DNA of 64,000 nucleotides. It comes from Nelumbo lutea (lineage: Eukaryota > Streptophyta > Magnoliopsida > Proteales > Nelumbonaceae). Shown here piece after piece: positions 49,801 to 61,600 of this stretch. Made by a program: the position numbers and the translations under genes. The stretch is from positions 55,206,422 through 55,270,421 of the forward strand of contig JAKGHH010000004.1 in assembly GCA_022828595.1 (NCBI GenBank). The letters run 5' to 3'. Position 1 is the first letter of the stretch. Each line of letters starts with the position of its first letter. Under the pieces are notes generated by a model. The model was given only the letters and a program-made list of their open reading frames with translations. It ran no database searches and was not told the origin of the DNA.

Positions 49801-52800
49801 GGAGTGTGCACCCTAGTTGGGGGTAACCTAGTCTCATGGAAGAGTAAAAAACAAACAATTGTGGCAAAATCAAGTGCAGAAGCCGAATATAGGGCCATGG
49901 CACATGGAGTTTCAGAACTTCTCTGGATCCATTCTCTGTTAGAAGAAATCGGTGTACAGGCAGAAGAACCTATGATGCTATACCGCGATAACCAGGCAGC
50001 AATTAATATTGCCCATAATCCAGTCCAGCATGACCGAACTAAGCACATTGAAGTAGATAGACATTTTATCAGAGAAAGGGTAACTTCTGGAGAAGTTTGT
50101 CTTCCATACATTTCTTCTGATCTGCAGCTTGCTGATGTTCTCACAAAAGGTGTTGCAAAGAATAAGCTGGAGCATGATCTACGCAAGTTGGGAATGTGTG
50201 ACATCTACTCCCAACTTGAGGGGGAGTGTTGAGTGGGGCCATCGATTTGTGTTGTTGAATGGGCCGATTTGTGTTTAGTTTATTTTCTTTTAAATTAAGA
50301 AGTTGTTGGGCCTTGGGCCCATTAGTTTTTATTTTTAAAAGGGTTGTAACTATTTAGTTTGAGTTGCTGCCCAACTAAGGGCATCTTTGTAATATCTCAT
50401 ATTTAAGTTAAATATAAATAGAATGAGGGGCTGGCGGCTAGGGTTATGATACACAATCCTAGTTGACCTTCTTCTCCTTTCTTCCCTTTTCTCTTCCTGT
50501 TGTCGAAATCTACAACTTTCTCCTCTTCCTTTCACAAGAAGCTTGACCGAATCAGCAGATAATGGTTTCTACTAATTGGAACAGAAGATTACAGAGTGGC
50601 CCCACTCAGGGAGCAATAGATCGGGTCCAAAGACCCAACACTGAATTACAACTCAAATAAACTTCTATACCCCAGTTGGGTTCCAAGCACCCTGCTTTGA
50701 AGACCTTTTGCAGTTGTTGTCCAGGAGATTAGCTTGCCAAAAGAAATAGGAACAATTCTGGAAAATTCTTCTATTCCTTTCCATAGTTGTCAAGGCGATG
50801 CCTAGGTGGGCGCCTAGGCAACAAGGCACCCTTGGAGGCTCACCTCGCCCAGTCGCTAAGCAGTTTTGTGCACTGGGTTTTAAAAGACTTATATTTTTAA
50901 TTTTTTTACATTATAATTATAAAATAGACATTATTAAACTAGAATATTCATTTTATGTGTTTATATACTAACTTCTTTTTATTATTTTCTTATTTTGTTA
51001 GGGTTTAACCAACGCAAACATTGCTAACTGCTGTATTGAACCCATGGTTCAAAGTATCGATACACCTCTGTGTATTGGTAGAGGTGTATCGGTACTTATA
51101 ACCATGGTTTAAAGTATCGACACGATACGCCTGATACACCCCCGAAACACCTGTTACAGGTGTTTCAAGAACCCCACCTTTTTTTAATAAAAAAACTATT
51201 TTTAGCTTCCCAAAAACCAACATTTGAAAAAAAAACTAAAAAAAAAAGTGTTCCGTGTGTTTCTAAGTACCGATACGATACTGTCAATACGCAGTAGCGT
51301 ATCGATACTCTGAACCTTGCTTATAACGATGCCCCCCTATTTTTTTTATTTCTTTGGTTTTCAATTTCATTTGTGTGTGTGTATATATATTATTTAAAAA
51401 CATGGGTCCCCGAAAACACCTGTAAACAGGTATCGGGACCCCAAAGATACAATACAATACAGCCGATACGGGGCGTATTGTATCAAAATTTTGATCCTTG
51501 AATGAACCCTCAAAATCTTCAAAACCTAAAACAATAATCAAGGGAAGAACTTAAAATTTTGTCTAATCAACACTTTTCTTCTTCCACATCTTCTTCTTCT
51601 TCTTCCACCTTTTTCTTTTCTTCCTTCTTATAACAAAAGTAGGGGTTCAGCCCCTATATTTTTTAATTCTTTCCTCTATTCTTTTTATGTTGATTTTCTA
51701 GACTTAAACATGAAATTTATACTTCTCTTATGAAAATTATGAATAATTATTAAGGAAAGATGGTTATGGAACCTAGGGAACTACCCTAGGATATATGGTT
51801 TTACTTATCAAAAAATCCATCGCCTAGGCGACAAGACGCCCCCCCCCCCACCACAGTTGCCTAGCCTCGCCTTGGCGCCTTGAAAACTATGTTACTTTCC
51901 ACCCAGATGGTGCTTATTACTGCTGCGGGAACCGTCTTCCAAACACTTTTTGCCATCCTTGACAGGCCTTGGAGCTCCAAACACTATAGCAGATCCTTCA
52001 CAGTCTTTGGCATAGTCCAAGATAAGCCCACAAAGGAGAGGTAACGCCCCCAGATTTCTGCAGAAACAGAGCAATGGATGAACAAGTGGCTGTTGTCCTC
52101 TTCTTCTTGGCCACACATCACACACAGCAGGTCTTGAATCTGAATCCCTTGTCTGACCAGGTTCTTTTTGGAGAGGCTTTTATCCAACGCTATAGCCCAA
52201 ACCAAAGCATTTACTTTTGAAAGGGGCACCGGATTCCAGATTTTGTCAGCAGGAACCTCAGCTCTGTCTCCAACTGTTAAGCTTCTACCAAAAGAGTTAA
52301 CTGAGAACAGCCCATCTGCAGTCCAGTTCCAAGTCCAAGTATCTTCTTCCATCTGGTTTAAAGACTGGTTGGACAACAACTGAAACAGCTCTACCACTTG
52401 GTCTATTTCCCAATCTTGAAATTGTCCTCTGAAGTAAGGGTTGAAATGTTGTTGTCTCTCAATTCATAGCATTCAGCCACCATTGCATCCTGATTTTCTG
52501 CAAGCTGGTATAACTGGGGGAAGGACTCAGCTAAAGGCCTGCTATTACACCAACTATCCTTCCAGAATTTCAGTTTGTGACCAGAACCCAACTTTGAGGA
52601 AAAGTCCTCTATTTAGAAGTGGAGCAACTTCCATAATTTTCTTCAAAAGGGAGCAACCCAAAGAGGAGAGATTTGAAATGGTTACCCAGTCACCACTTTC
52701 TGTACCATACTTTGCTGCTAATAATTTCCTCCACCAGCTTTCCCTTTCTTTCCCAAATCTCCACACCCATTTCCCTAATAGGGCCTGATTGAAAGTCTTC

Positions 52801-55303
52801 AAGTTTCTGATCCCCAGAACTCCTTTTTCTTTTGGTGAACACACATGGTCCCAATTTACTAAGTGGATTTTCTTTTCCTCCTCCCAACCTTTCCATAAGA
52901 AGTTCCTCTGAAGTTTTTCTATTTTTTTTGCCACTTTCGATGTAACTGGGAAAAGAGAAGTATGAGGGTAAATTTGACAGGGAGCTCTTTAAGAGAGTGA
53001 TTCTGCCTCCCAAGGATAAGTAAGCTTTCCAAGATGCCAGTTTCTTTTCTAACCAATCCACCGCTGGATCCCACACTAGAGAAGAAGTGCACTTTGCTCC
53101 CAAAGGGGATCCAAGATACATTACAGGTAGGAAACCAACCTGACAAGCCAGCAACTCAGCAAGATTTTCTAAATTCTCTACACCTTCCAATTGTTCCACC
53201 TCAGCATCAATGAAGCAGAGTGTGTCGTCTACAAATTGGAGTAGTTGAACCCCCCCCCAGTTGACTCAAAACATCTCCACAACCGTTCTTCCCCCACTTG
53301 ACTAGTAAAAATAGCAAGAATTTCCATTACACAGATGAAAAGGAGGAGGGATAAGGGGTCTCCTTGCATTAGACCTCTAGAACTCTTAAAGAAACCAACT
53401 GATTGGCCATTCACTAGAATTGAAAATTTTGGAGAGGTGATACAAACCTTGATCCAATTCCTCCATTTCTGACCAAAATTCATCCTTTCCCATACAAAAT
53501 CCAGACAATTCCAATTTACATGATCATATGCCTTTTCCAGGTCCAGCTTACATAACAGCCTTGTCATCCCCTCCCTTTTCCTTGAATCAATCAGTTCATT
53601 TTCCACTAGAACACTAGCATTTGTTTTCCAGGCACAAAAGCAAACTGATTCTTTGCTATTATTGTATTTAGAACCAAGGTTCAAAGTATCGACACGTATC
53701 AGCCCGTATCGGCCGATACATATCATTCCGGCACCCCACCGATACGCCCCTACAGTTGGTGTATCGGTGGTCTGACCGGTTCAGGGTGTGGCGAAGACCT
53801 AAACCAGCTCCCCTGAACCAGCTGGCGAAAAAAATAAAAAAAAAAACCACCAAAATGAGTAACGATTCGCTCGATACGCCCATACCGGCATATCGGGCGT
53901 ATCGATATTTTGAACCTTGTTTAGAACCTTCTTTAATCTCTCTGCTAGGACCTTAGCCAAGATTCTATAGAAACTATTTAGCAAACTAATCGGTCTAAAG
54001 TCCTTAACATTTGTTGCACCTTCCACCTTTGGAATTAAGGAAATGAAAGTAGCATTCAGGCTTCTTTCCAAGGCTGCATTTTGGTGGAAATCCTGAAACA
54101 CCTTCAGTATGTCCACTTTTACCACCTCCCAACACTGTTTATAGAACAGATTGGTAAGACCATCCGGACCTGGTGACTTATCCACTTCCAAATTTTTTAC
54201 CACATGCCAGATTTCCTCCTCTGAAAAGGGGGCTTCCAATTCCCTTTGCTGAAACTCTGAGTCTCCTAAAGTTGTCAACCGGGAGAGGTCCTCTTTTCCA
54301 ACTTTCCTTGAATAGGTTTGAAAAATAAGTAGTGACAATGCTTTTCATTTCCTCCCAATTTTCTCCTACCTGGTCATCTGATTCCAGCCTCTCCAGATGG
54401 TTTAGCCTTTTCCTAGCATTTGCCATCTTATGGAAAAAAACTAGAATTTGTATCCCCTGCTTTAAGACACTTAACTTTGGCTCTTTGCCTCCATTTCACT
54501 TTGTCTCTGACAGCTAGTTTGTCTAGGGACAGCTTATCTGTTAACCTTCTTTTCCCCTCTCCTCTTCTGTCGTTGGGCCAATTTCTTCAGCCAAGTCCAC
54601 TTCCATGATATCCTCTAAACATTTCTTTTTTTCTAATTTTGAACTCCCTTGAAACTCCAGCCTCCAACCTTTCAGGAGCTCCTTAATTTGATTGATCTTT
54701 TTTGCCAAAATAAAAGAGTTGGTTCCTTCAAACTGAAAAACTTACCATTTTGAGGATACAAGGGAACCAGCCCTTCCTCTTCAAACCAGGTGTTTTCCAT
54801 TTTAAATGGACATTTTCTGGTCCTCTGAGTTCCACAAACTAACTGTAGGGGGGGTGTGATCCGAGACAGGGTGCGGGAGAGCCATCTGTTTTGTATTCTG
54901 AAAGCTGTCATCCCAACCTAGAGAAATCAAGAACCTATCTAACTTAACCAAATCGGGGATTCCTGATTGTTTGTCCAGGTGAACTGAGCCCCAATCAGGG
55001 GTAGATCCATCAACTCAAGCTGATTCACAAATTCCCTAAATCTTCTCATTTCTCTGGTTCTCCATGCTCCTCCCTTTCTTTCTTCCATATACCTCATTCC
55101 TGATTGTTTGTCCAGGTGAACTGAGCCCCAATCAGGGGTAGATCCATCAACTCAAGCTGATTCACAAATTCCCTAAATCTTCTCATTTCTCTGGTTCTCC
55201 ATGCTCCTCCCTTTCTTTCTTCCATATACCTCACCACATTGAAATCTCCCTTATCACCCATTGGATGGAATACGCACCTCTAGCATCTGCAAGATCCGCC
55301 CAG

Positions 55304-55345
<42 letters not shown>

Positions 55346-58300
55346 CAGTTAGACCATACACATTAGTGAACTGGCCTTGGAAATCCCCCTCTAGTTCCAG
55401 AATAACCAACACTGAAAAATTCCCAACATGCGAAGAAATCAGTTTGCATTTTAACTTATCCCACATGATTAACAGGCCCCCTGCACTGCCTCTAGCTAGT
55501 TTGCCCGCCCACCTTACTTAGCCTTGGCCCCAAATACTCCTTACTACTCTGGCATCTACTGTATCCAGCTTAGTTTCTTGGAAAAAAAACCACATCCGAC
55601 TTCCACCTCTTCAGTAAATCATAAACGACCATCCTCCTCCTACCTAACCCCACGTTCCATGAAAAAATTTTTAACTCCATAAGACTAAGAAGAGCAAACC
55701 CAACAACCCCCTGAAACTACACCTTGACCTTCCTCGCCCCCCCCCTCGAAGGACCTTCCCCTTTCCCGGCCTTCTCATTTAGACCCCATGACAGCCTCAT
55801 TATCTCCTACTTTTCTTCGCCCCATTTCCCCCCTTTTTTACATTTAGTTTTCCTTTTTCTTCTAGCCACCTTTTTTCAATGTTCTGTAAGTAATGACTCG
55901 TTTATTCCTCCAGACCAGCAATGGAGACCCCCAAGAATTTACATAGTCCCAAAAGTTATGAATTTACCCACGCCAAAGTGGCTTCTACCCCCTTCCCCTT
56001 AACTCCCTCCCTCCCCTACCTTCCCTCCCTTCTCCATTTCCCTCTGACATCGCCACCCCATTACCTTCTCCCTCTTCCCTCCCCATAACCAAAGTACATA
56101 CCTGGCTTTTGTCTTCTCCTGAGTTCTGAGTCAAACTTGCAACAAAGGCTTCCGGAGCTTCTGGCATTGCCAGAGGAGTTGCCTCTGCCAACTCCAAAAC
56201 TGGACTAGTGAAGGTTGTAAGCGCCAGAGACCCACTTTTACCTTTCTCTTGCATCACTGAAGATGGTTTTTCCGGCTAGGGATTCCTTGGCTGCTGCAGA
56301 GATGCTTGAAGACTTTCCTGCTCTGGAGTCTTACGAAATTCTTCAAGACGAACTGGACCCCTCCTATTTTCTGTGCATGTCTAGGAAGGGGCTGCAAGCC
56401 AGTTTGGACCTTCTAAAGCTAAAAGCCCACTCTCTACCCAGCTCTTTTGAGCCGGGTCCGGGTTCGAATTTAACCAGTTACCACTAGGTTGGCCCCAACC
56501 GGTTGAACTAGGTTCTTTGCTCCTCAGCAAACTGGGCTCTTCCACACCTGCCCCTCCCCTGCTTCCCATAAGCTCCACTGCCTCCAACCTTGACTTTTCA
56601 ATTCTTTCGAGAGGCTAGCTGGCAACAGATTCAGTTCCTGTAAACACTCTGCTAGTGCTGCTTTAAGCCACGATTTTGAACAACCAGCCCAAATTTGACT
56701 ACTATTTGAATTTTGAACCTCTATCTTTTTACCGCCCAACTCCCAAAGCTCCATCGGATGGCCCTCAGGAGAGGGATCAGGAATCGATTCCCTCCACGAA
56801 AGTGGAGAGGGGTCAATGGAACCTGTATGCAGCACTTATTGATTCTTCGCCTCATCTCCCCCTTTGTCTTCCCTGTCTCCTGAGATCTCCCCTCCCCACA
56901 GCTTTCTTCCTCTTCATCTACCAGAACTAGCACCCTGCTCACCATTGACTCCTTCTCTCCCTCTTTCTCTAGGTCCCTCTCCTCCCCTAATCCCAACCCT
57001 CATCATCGTCTCTTCCCACCAGTCCAGCGCCAATCTGTTCTGACTGAGACTCCAAGGTCCATTTGATAGAACCCAATTCACCCCATCCTTGGAAGGAGAG
57101 ATGAATAGGTACAACTCTTCAATCAGCTTCTTCACCCCCACCCCTCCCACCTGCCCCCAGCACCCTGCCACTCAGTATTCCGCTTCCTCTACCATAACTC
57201 TTCTGTCAAAGCAGCCCACCAGACATCTCTGCAGGAAGGAAATTCTCGCACAAACTCCCTCTTCCAAGGTTCTAAAACTAGTCTCTCTCCAACTTTCCTG
57301 GGTTCTGTTAGCCCAAAACTTGGCCAGACTCCCACCATCTCCACTTTCTTGAACGAGTGGTTCCTCCTTAACCTAGCTTTTGATCGGCCTGGGTTATACC
57401 ACATCTCCACTCCCCATCTCCTTCCTCCTCCTCTCCATTTCTGATTCTTTTCCATCTATTAACAAGATTAAACCCTTCCTTTCCTTCTACCTTCTCCTTC
57501 CGATGGGCCTCTTTCAGGTCGCATCAGTCCCCACCTTCGCGTCAGTCCCCAACAGAAAGAAATAAGTAGGACTAAAACTTGTCTATAAGAAGAGAAGCTT
57601 GTAAAGGAGTCTGTGTTCTATGCATTGTCTTCAAAAATTCTATCATTCCACTTCTTTCTGAAAAGGAAACTAGTATTTCACTCAACCCATATACTCCACA
57701 AGATGACTGATCTAGTGCATTGCCACATTATATTTTTCCTTATCAATGTGACAAAAAACAGGTTGTGTACAAAACAGGTCATTAATATCTAAGAGAAGTG
57801 ATCATGATACCCCAACAACAAGGATAATGTGGTTCAATACTCAAAAACAAGCAGCTAGTCCTCCGCCTTCATGGTAATATCTCACACATATAAATGATCT
57901 GAAGGACAATCTCACAAAGCCTTAACTCTGGGTGGACAAGAACCATTCCAAATAATTTTAATAGGGAAAGGGTGTGGAAAAGGGTTTTCCAAATAAAGGG
58001 ATGTGAAGATGATGCAAAGAATAGACACCACTTGGAAAACGGGAACAAATTCTCTTATCAGAACCAGGAGAAGAAAACCCATTTAAGGCCAAAATTAAGT
58101 TCATAATTTGTGGAGTCTCAAAATCTCTCAACCACCTCTAAGACAGATCCCAAGAAAGACCCCCATTTGAGAGAGAACCCAGAGAAGCCATGGTAGAAAT
58201 GGATTTATAATTATTGTTGGCAGACAAGGCATAAATTCTAGCAAAAGGCCTGAGATGGTGGTGTCTCCACAACAGATCTCCCCAAAATTTCACCCTTGAC

Positions 58301-58577
58301 CCCATTCACCCATTGTGGTGTCATACTTGAAGTGCCATGAAAATGTCAGGAAAAATAGCCATTATGGCTTTCCAAGAGCATCTCAAAGCAGTGCTTACAG
58401 TTATGTCCTCAAGAAAAGGGGTAAAAGAATGAACACTATTCCAATTGCATTTAGAAATTTTATTGCATGCATGAACAAAAAAACAGCAAAAAGTGTTTAT
58501 TGCTGCCTCTAAATGTAGCAAAGAAAAGACTAAAAGCAGGAGAAGTTGACTGCAGAAAGAAACAAACCTGGGCAAGA

Positions 58578-58615
<38 letters not shown>

Positions 58616-61600
58616 GCCCAATACACGCAATAGTTTAAGCAAACGGATATGGAGGAAAGGATCTGTAATCCCAGCAATGTCATATTCTGGTGCATATGGA
58701 CTATTGACAGCATCCCTTAAAACTTTAACCAAACTCTCCGTGCAACGCTGTGATGAATGAAAGAAAACCTTATATTAGTAAACTTAAAGGAAAGAAAAAT
58801 AAAAAAGCAACTTGTATGGATCAATAAGATGCAATATACATTGAAATGTCAAAGACTGCATAAACCAAAGAACTTAAGGAACAAAAAAAAAATTGATGGA
58901 AGGTTTTCCAAATAGAATAAAGTCCAACACTTGTTAACAATAACAATAAAGTGACAATATGCCTGTTCTTAAAAGTGCAACTAATTAAAACCCTGGTAGG
59001 AAGCGACGGACCAATGAGATGAATCAAGTCAAATTATTGGCTTCAGGGATTAATTCCAACATGAGAAGGAAACTTTTAAATACTCAAAAACATAACCAGA
59101 TCTGCTTTCAACAAACATATTTCACCAAGTTCCAAATGAAGATTATAAGAAAAAAAAAGGATTTGCCATTTACTACACAAGGCTATCAGCAGCTCCACCA
59201 AACTAATTGATATTGTTATTATCTAGAATCCTTTCAAGTAGTGCAAAGCATTCAAAACACTACCAATTATCAGCATTTTGAAGAAGCCCATGCATTTATA
59301 TACACCATAGAAAATATATGACTGGATCAAATTTTCACTTTTTTATTGTTGATCAAAAATTAAGGGGCAGGGCATGCTGTGTTTATTACAAAATATTTAT
59401 GACTTGGCCAATGAAACACTAACAAATTTTCAATACTGCTCAGAATAGACTGCAACACTTGAATTTTTACACCGAAATTCAGAACTGTGCCTAAAGTGAA
59501 AGTCATCAATGCCCTGCCACATAAAAGTATCACATCGAGCTGCATCATTTGAAGGTTTTGAGATATAAGACCAAATTTACCACATTGAACCAGTTCTAAA
59601 ACCTTACTCATAAGAGCATGCCAGCATAGAATTAAATTCTCCTGAAACTTTCCAAAAATTCACATTTTAAAGGGACCTCAAATATTTACCAAGGCATTTT
59701 CAAAAATGATACATTGTTAGCACTTAGCAATATATTGAAATATTACTTAGAGAACACTATAAAGGTTCAGCCGTTCAAGTTATCTCTTGTTAGGCATTTC
59801 ATATAGCTTCTCCAAAACCATAATATAGACATTTTAGGTACTAGGGGTTCAATGCCACCATTGATGGGAATTAGCCATAACTTGATAAGAACTGCTTGAA
59901 GGAAGACTTCAGCATGAAGTTTTCTTGACTCTAGGCAGTTTTCCCCATCAAGAATGGTTCATTTATGGATTGAGTGGCAGAACTAGGACCTAACAAGAGG
60001 TAAATTGATAAGAAGAGGTTTAGAAAACCATACAGACAGTTGTGTTCTGTGCCCAGATGCCTGTGGGCCTTGGAAACTGACGGATCATCTCTTTATTAAC
60101 AGCCCTTGGAGTTCCTTAATATGGATCTATTTCTTATAGCTTCTTAATCTAAGCTCATGTATTCTAGAAGAGGCAGAGGCACTCTCAGGTCGGTATATAA
60201 AAGGCCTAAGCAAGAAAAGTAAGACAGTATGGAGCTCCATACTTAGCAGCCAAATGGGCAATATTGGCAGAACATGGTGCATACGTTTTCAGGATCAAAT
60301 TAGCCTGAGATAATTTAGTATCAAGGAGATACACAATATTTTATTTCCTAATCTCATGTCCCTTTGCTTCTAGTATTTAGGAGTTTCTTCTCCCTCTTTT
60401 TGATTGCAGGTGAGTGCCCCCTATGGAGTTGGTAACATTTTTATAACATCCTTTTCCCCCTTCTAAGAAGAGAGGGAAGATACTATGGAAATGTATAAGA
60501 GAAATTATTATATGGTCATTTGGGTAGAGAGAATGCAAGAACATTTGAAGAGAAAAGACTCACCAAAGAAGTAGTGATTGTAAACATTTGCATCAATATT
60601 ACCTATTGGGTAAAAACAACAGAAATCTTTGCCCACTTTTCCTTTAGGTTCAGTTTGGGAAGAGTGCAAATACAAGGTTTAGAAATAACATATACAAAGT
60701 TTTGCACTGAACATATTTGTGTCTGTACTCTTCCCAAACCAAGACTTAATGGCATAATTAGAGGATGGCAAATTATTGCAACATCAGGTCTGGTAAAGTA
60801 TGTACCTAACCATTGGACCCTACCTTCCAATTTTCTCAAGCTGAACTTTGATGTGTATAGCATGGGAGATGTAGGAGTGTTTAAATATTGTATAGGGCAT
60901 ATTTTGACCATTTTCTCTAGACTTCTGAAAATCATAATTGTATCATAAATCATAGAGAAAGATAAATCGAATCAAATCAAATACTGAAACATATTGTAAA
61001 TCATAAGATTTTTTCTGTTGTTTATAAACTTGTTAAAAAATAAAATAAATACACATAGACATGGGCAACATAAGTACTTTCTACTAGTTAAACTAAATTC
61101 ACAAATCAATGCATAACACCTCAGATGTGGGCTTCAAAATTTTCAGAGAGGAATTCAGAAATTGCATCTTAATATCCAAGATATTCCTTTTTGTTAACTA
61201 TCCCTGTGATTTTGCCAAACTAGAAATCATGCCTTCAAGTGGTTCAATTTGGCCAATGCATGGGGCCTGTGGAGTACTTCAGAAGCTTAAACAAAATTCA
61301 AAACACTCTATAGAATAGTTGTTGCATAAGAATGAATTATAGGTAGCATGTAGTGTGGCCTATAGCGCCCAAATACCTTTCTAAAGTACTCAAGGGCCTC
61401 CGTGCTGATTTTACATAAATCTGTACAAAGCTGAACTCCAGTAATTAGAACTCCATGATGCTTTTCTTTAAGCAAGGCAGCAGCTGGACTTATAAAATTC
61501 TCTGCCAGGTCGGGAACTTTCTTTATAATCCTTATAGAACACAATGCCGCCTAAACAGAAGAGCAAGGAACCATCAACCACAACCATGAAAGAAACAAAG

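Larger units (their letters stand above)
45041..50573 (+). mobile_element. Ty1/Copia retrotransposon with 5-bp target duplication
   Basis: Two 347-bp LTRs (45041-45387, 50227-50573), TSD AATTG on both sides (45036-45040, 50574-50578), a primer-binding site TGGTATTAGAGCAGG right after the 5' LTR (tRNA-Met type), and a polypurine tract TTGAGGGGGAG right before the 3' LTR. By eye the LTRs differ at 11 positions (about 3 percent), so it is fairly young. It inserted in the 3' tail of the L1 and lies opposite to the gene. Its reading frame is broken in four places. Confidence 0.95.
50782..51891. mobile_element. Inverted-repeat element with GCCTAGGCG-rich ends, in the L1 tail
   Basis: The left end CATAGTTGTCAAGGCGATGC and the right end (reverse complement) CATAGTTTTCAAGGCGCCAA form inverted repeats. 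Flanks are TTCCTTTC (50774-50781) and TTACTTTC (51892-51899), an 8-bp target duplication with one mismatch, hAT-like. GCCTAGGCG-type words are repeated inside both ends, and an 11-C run lies at 51,839-51,849. It contains the MITE at 51,043-51,500. No transposase. Confidence 0.8.
54640..55700 (-). pseudogene. L1 endonuclease remnant with internal duplication
   Basis: The minus strand contains [34 protein letters not shown] and [14 protein letters not shown], the C-terminal half of an APE-type endonuclease. A (CT)n run and a 137-bp tandem duplication break it. The N-terminal half toward 55.7 kb is weakly recognisable. Confidence 0.72.
44995..57540 (-). mobile_element. Full-span L1 LINE in intron 4, carrying four nested insertions
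   Basis: Same orientation as the host gene. Order on the minus strand: ORF1-like region (about 57.5-55.8 kb), endonuclease (about 55.6-54.7 kb), reverse transcriptase (54.4-52.9 kb) with FVDD at about 53,225, zinc-binding region (52.3-51.9 kb), 3' end and an A-rich tail at 44,995-45,020. Insertions: Copia (45,041-50,573) in the 3' tail, an inverted-repeat element (50,782-51,891) after the zinc-binding region, a MITE nested in it with another inside that, and a MITE in the reverse transcriptase (53,675-53,919). Subtracting these leaves about 5.6 kb, a normal L1 length. The outer ends and target duplication were not fixed. Confidence 0.8.
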
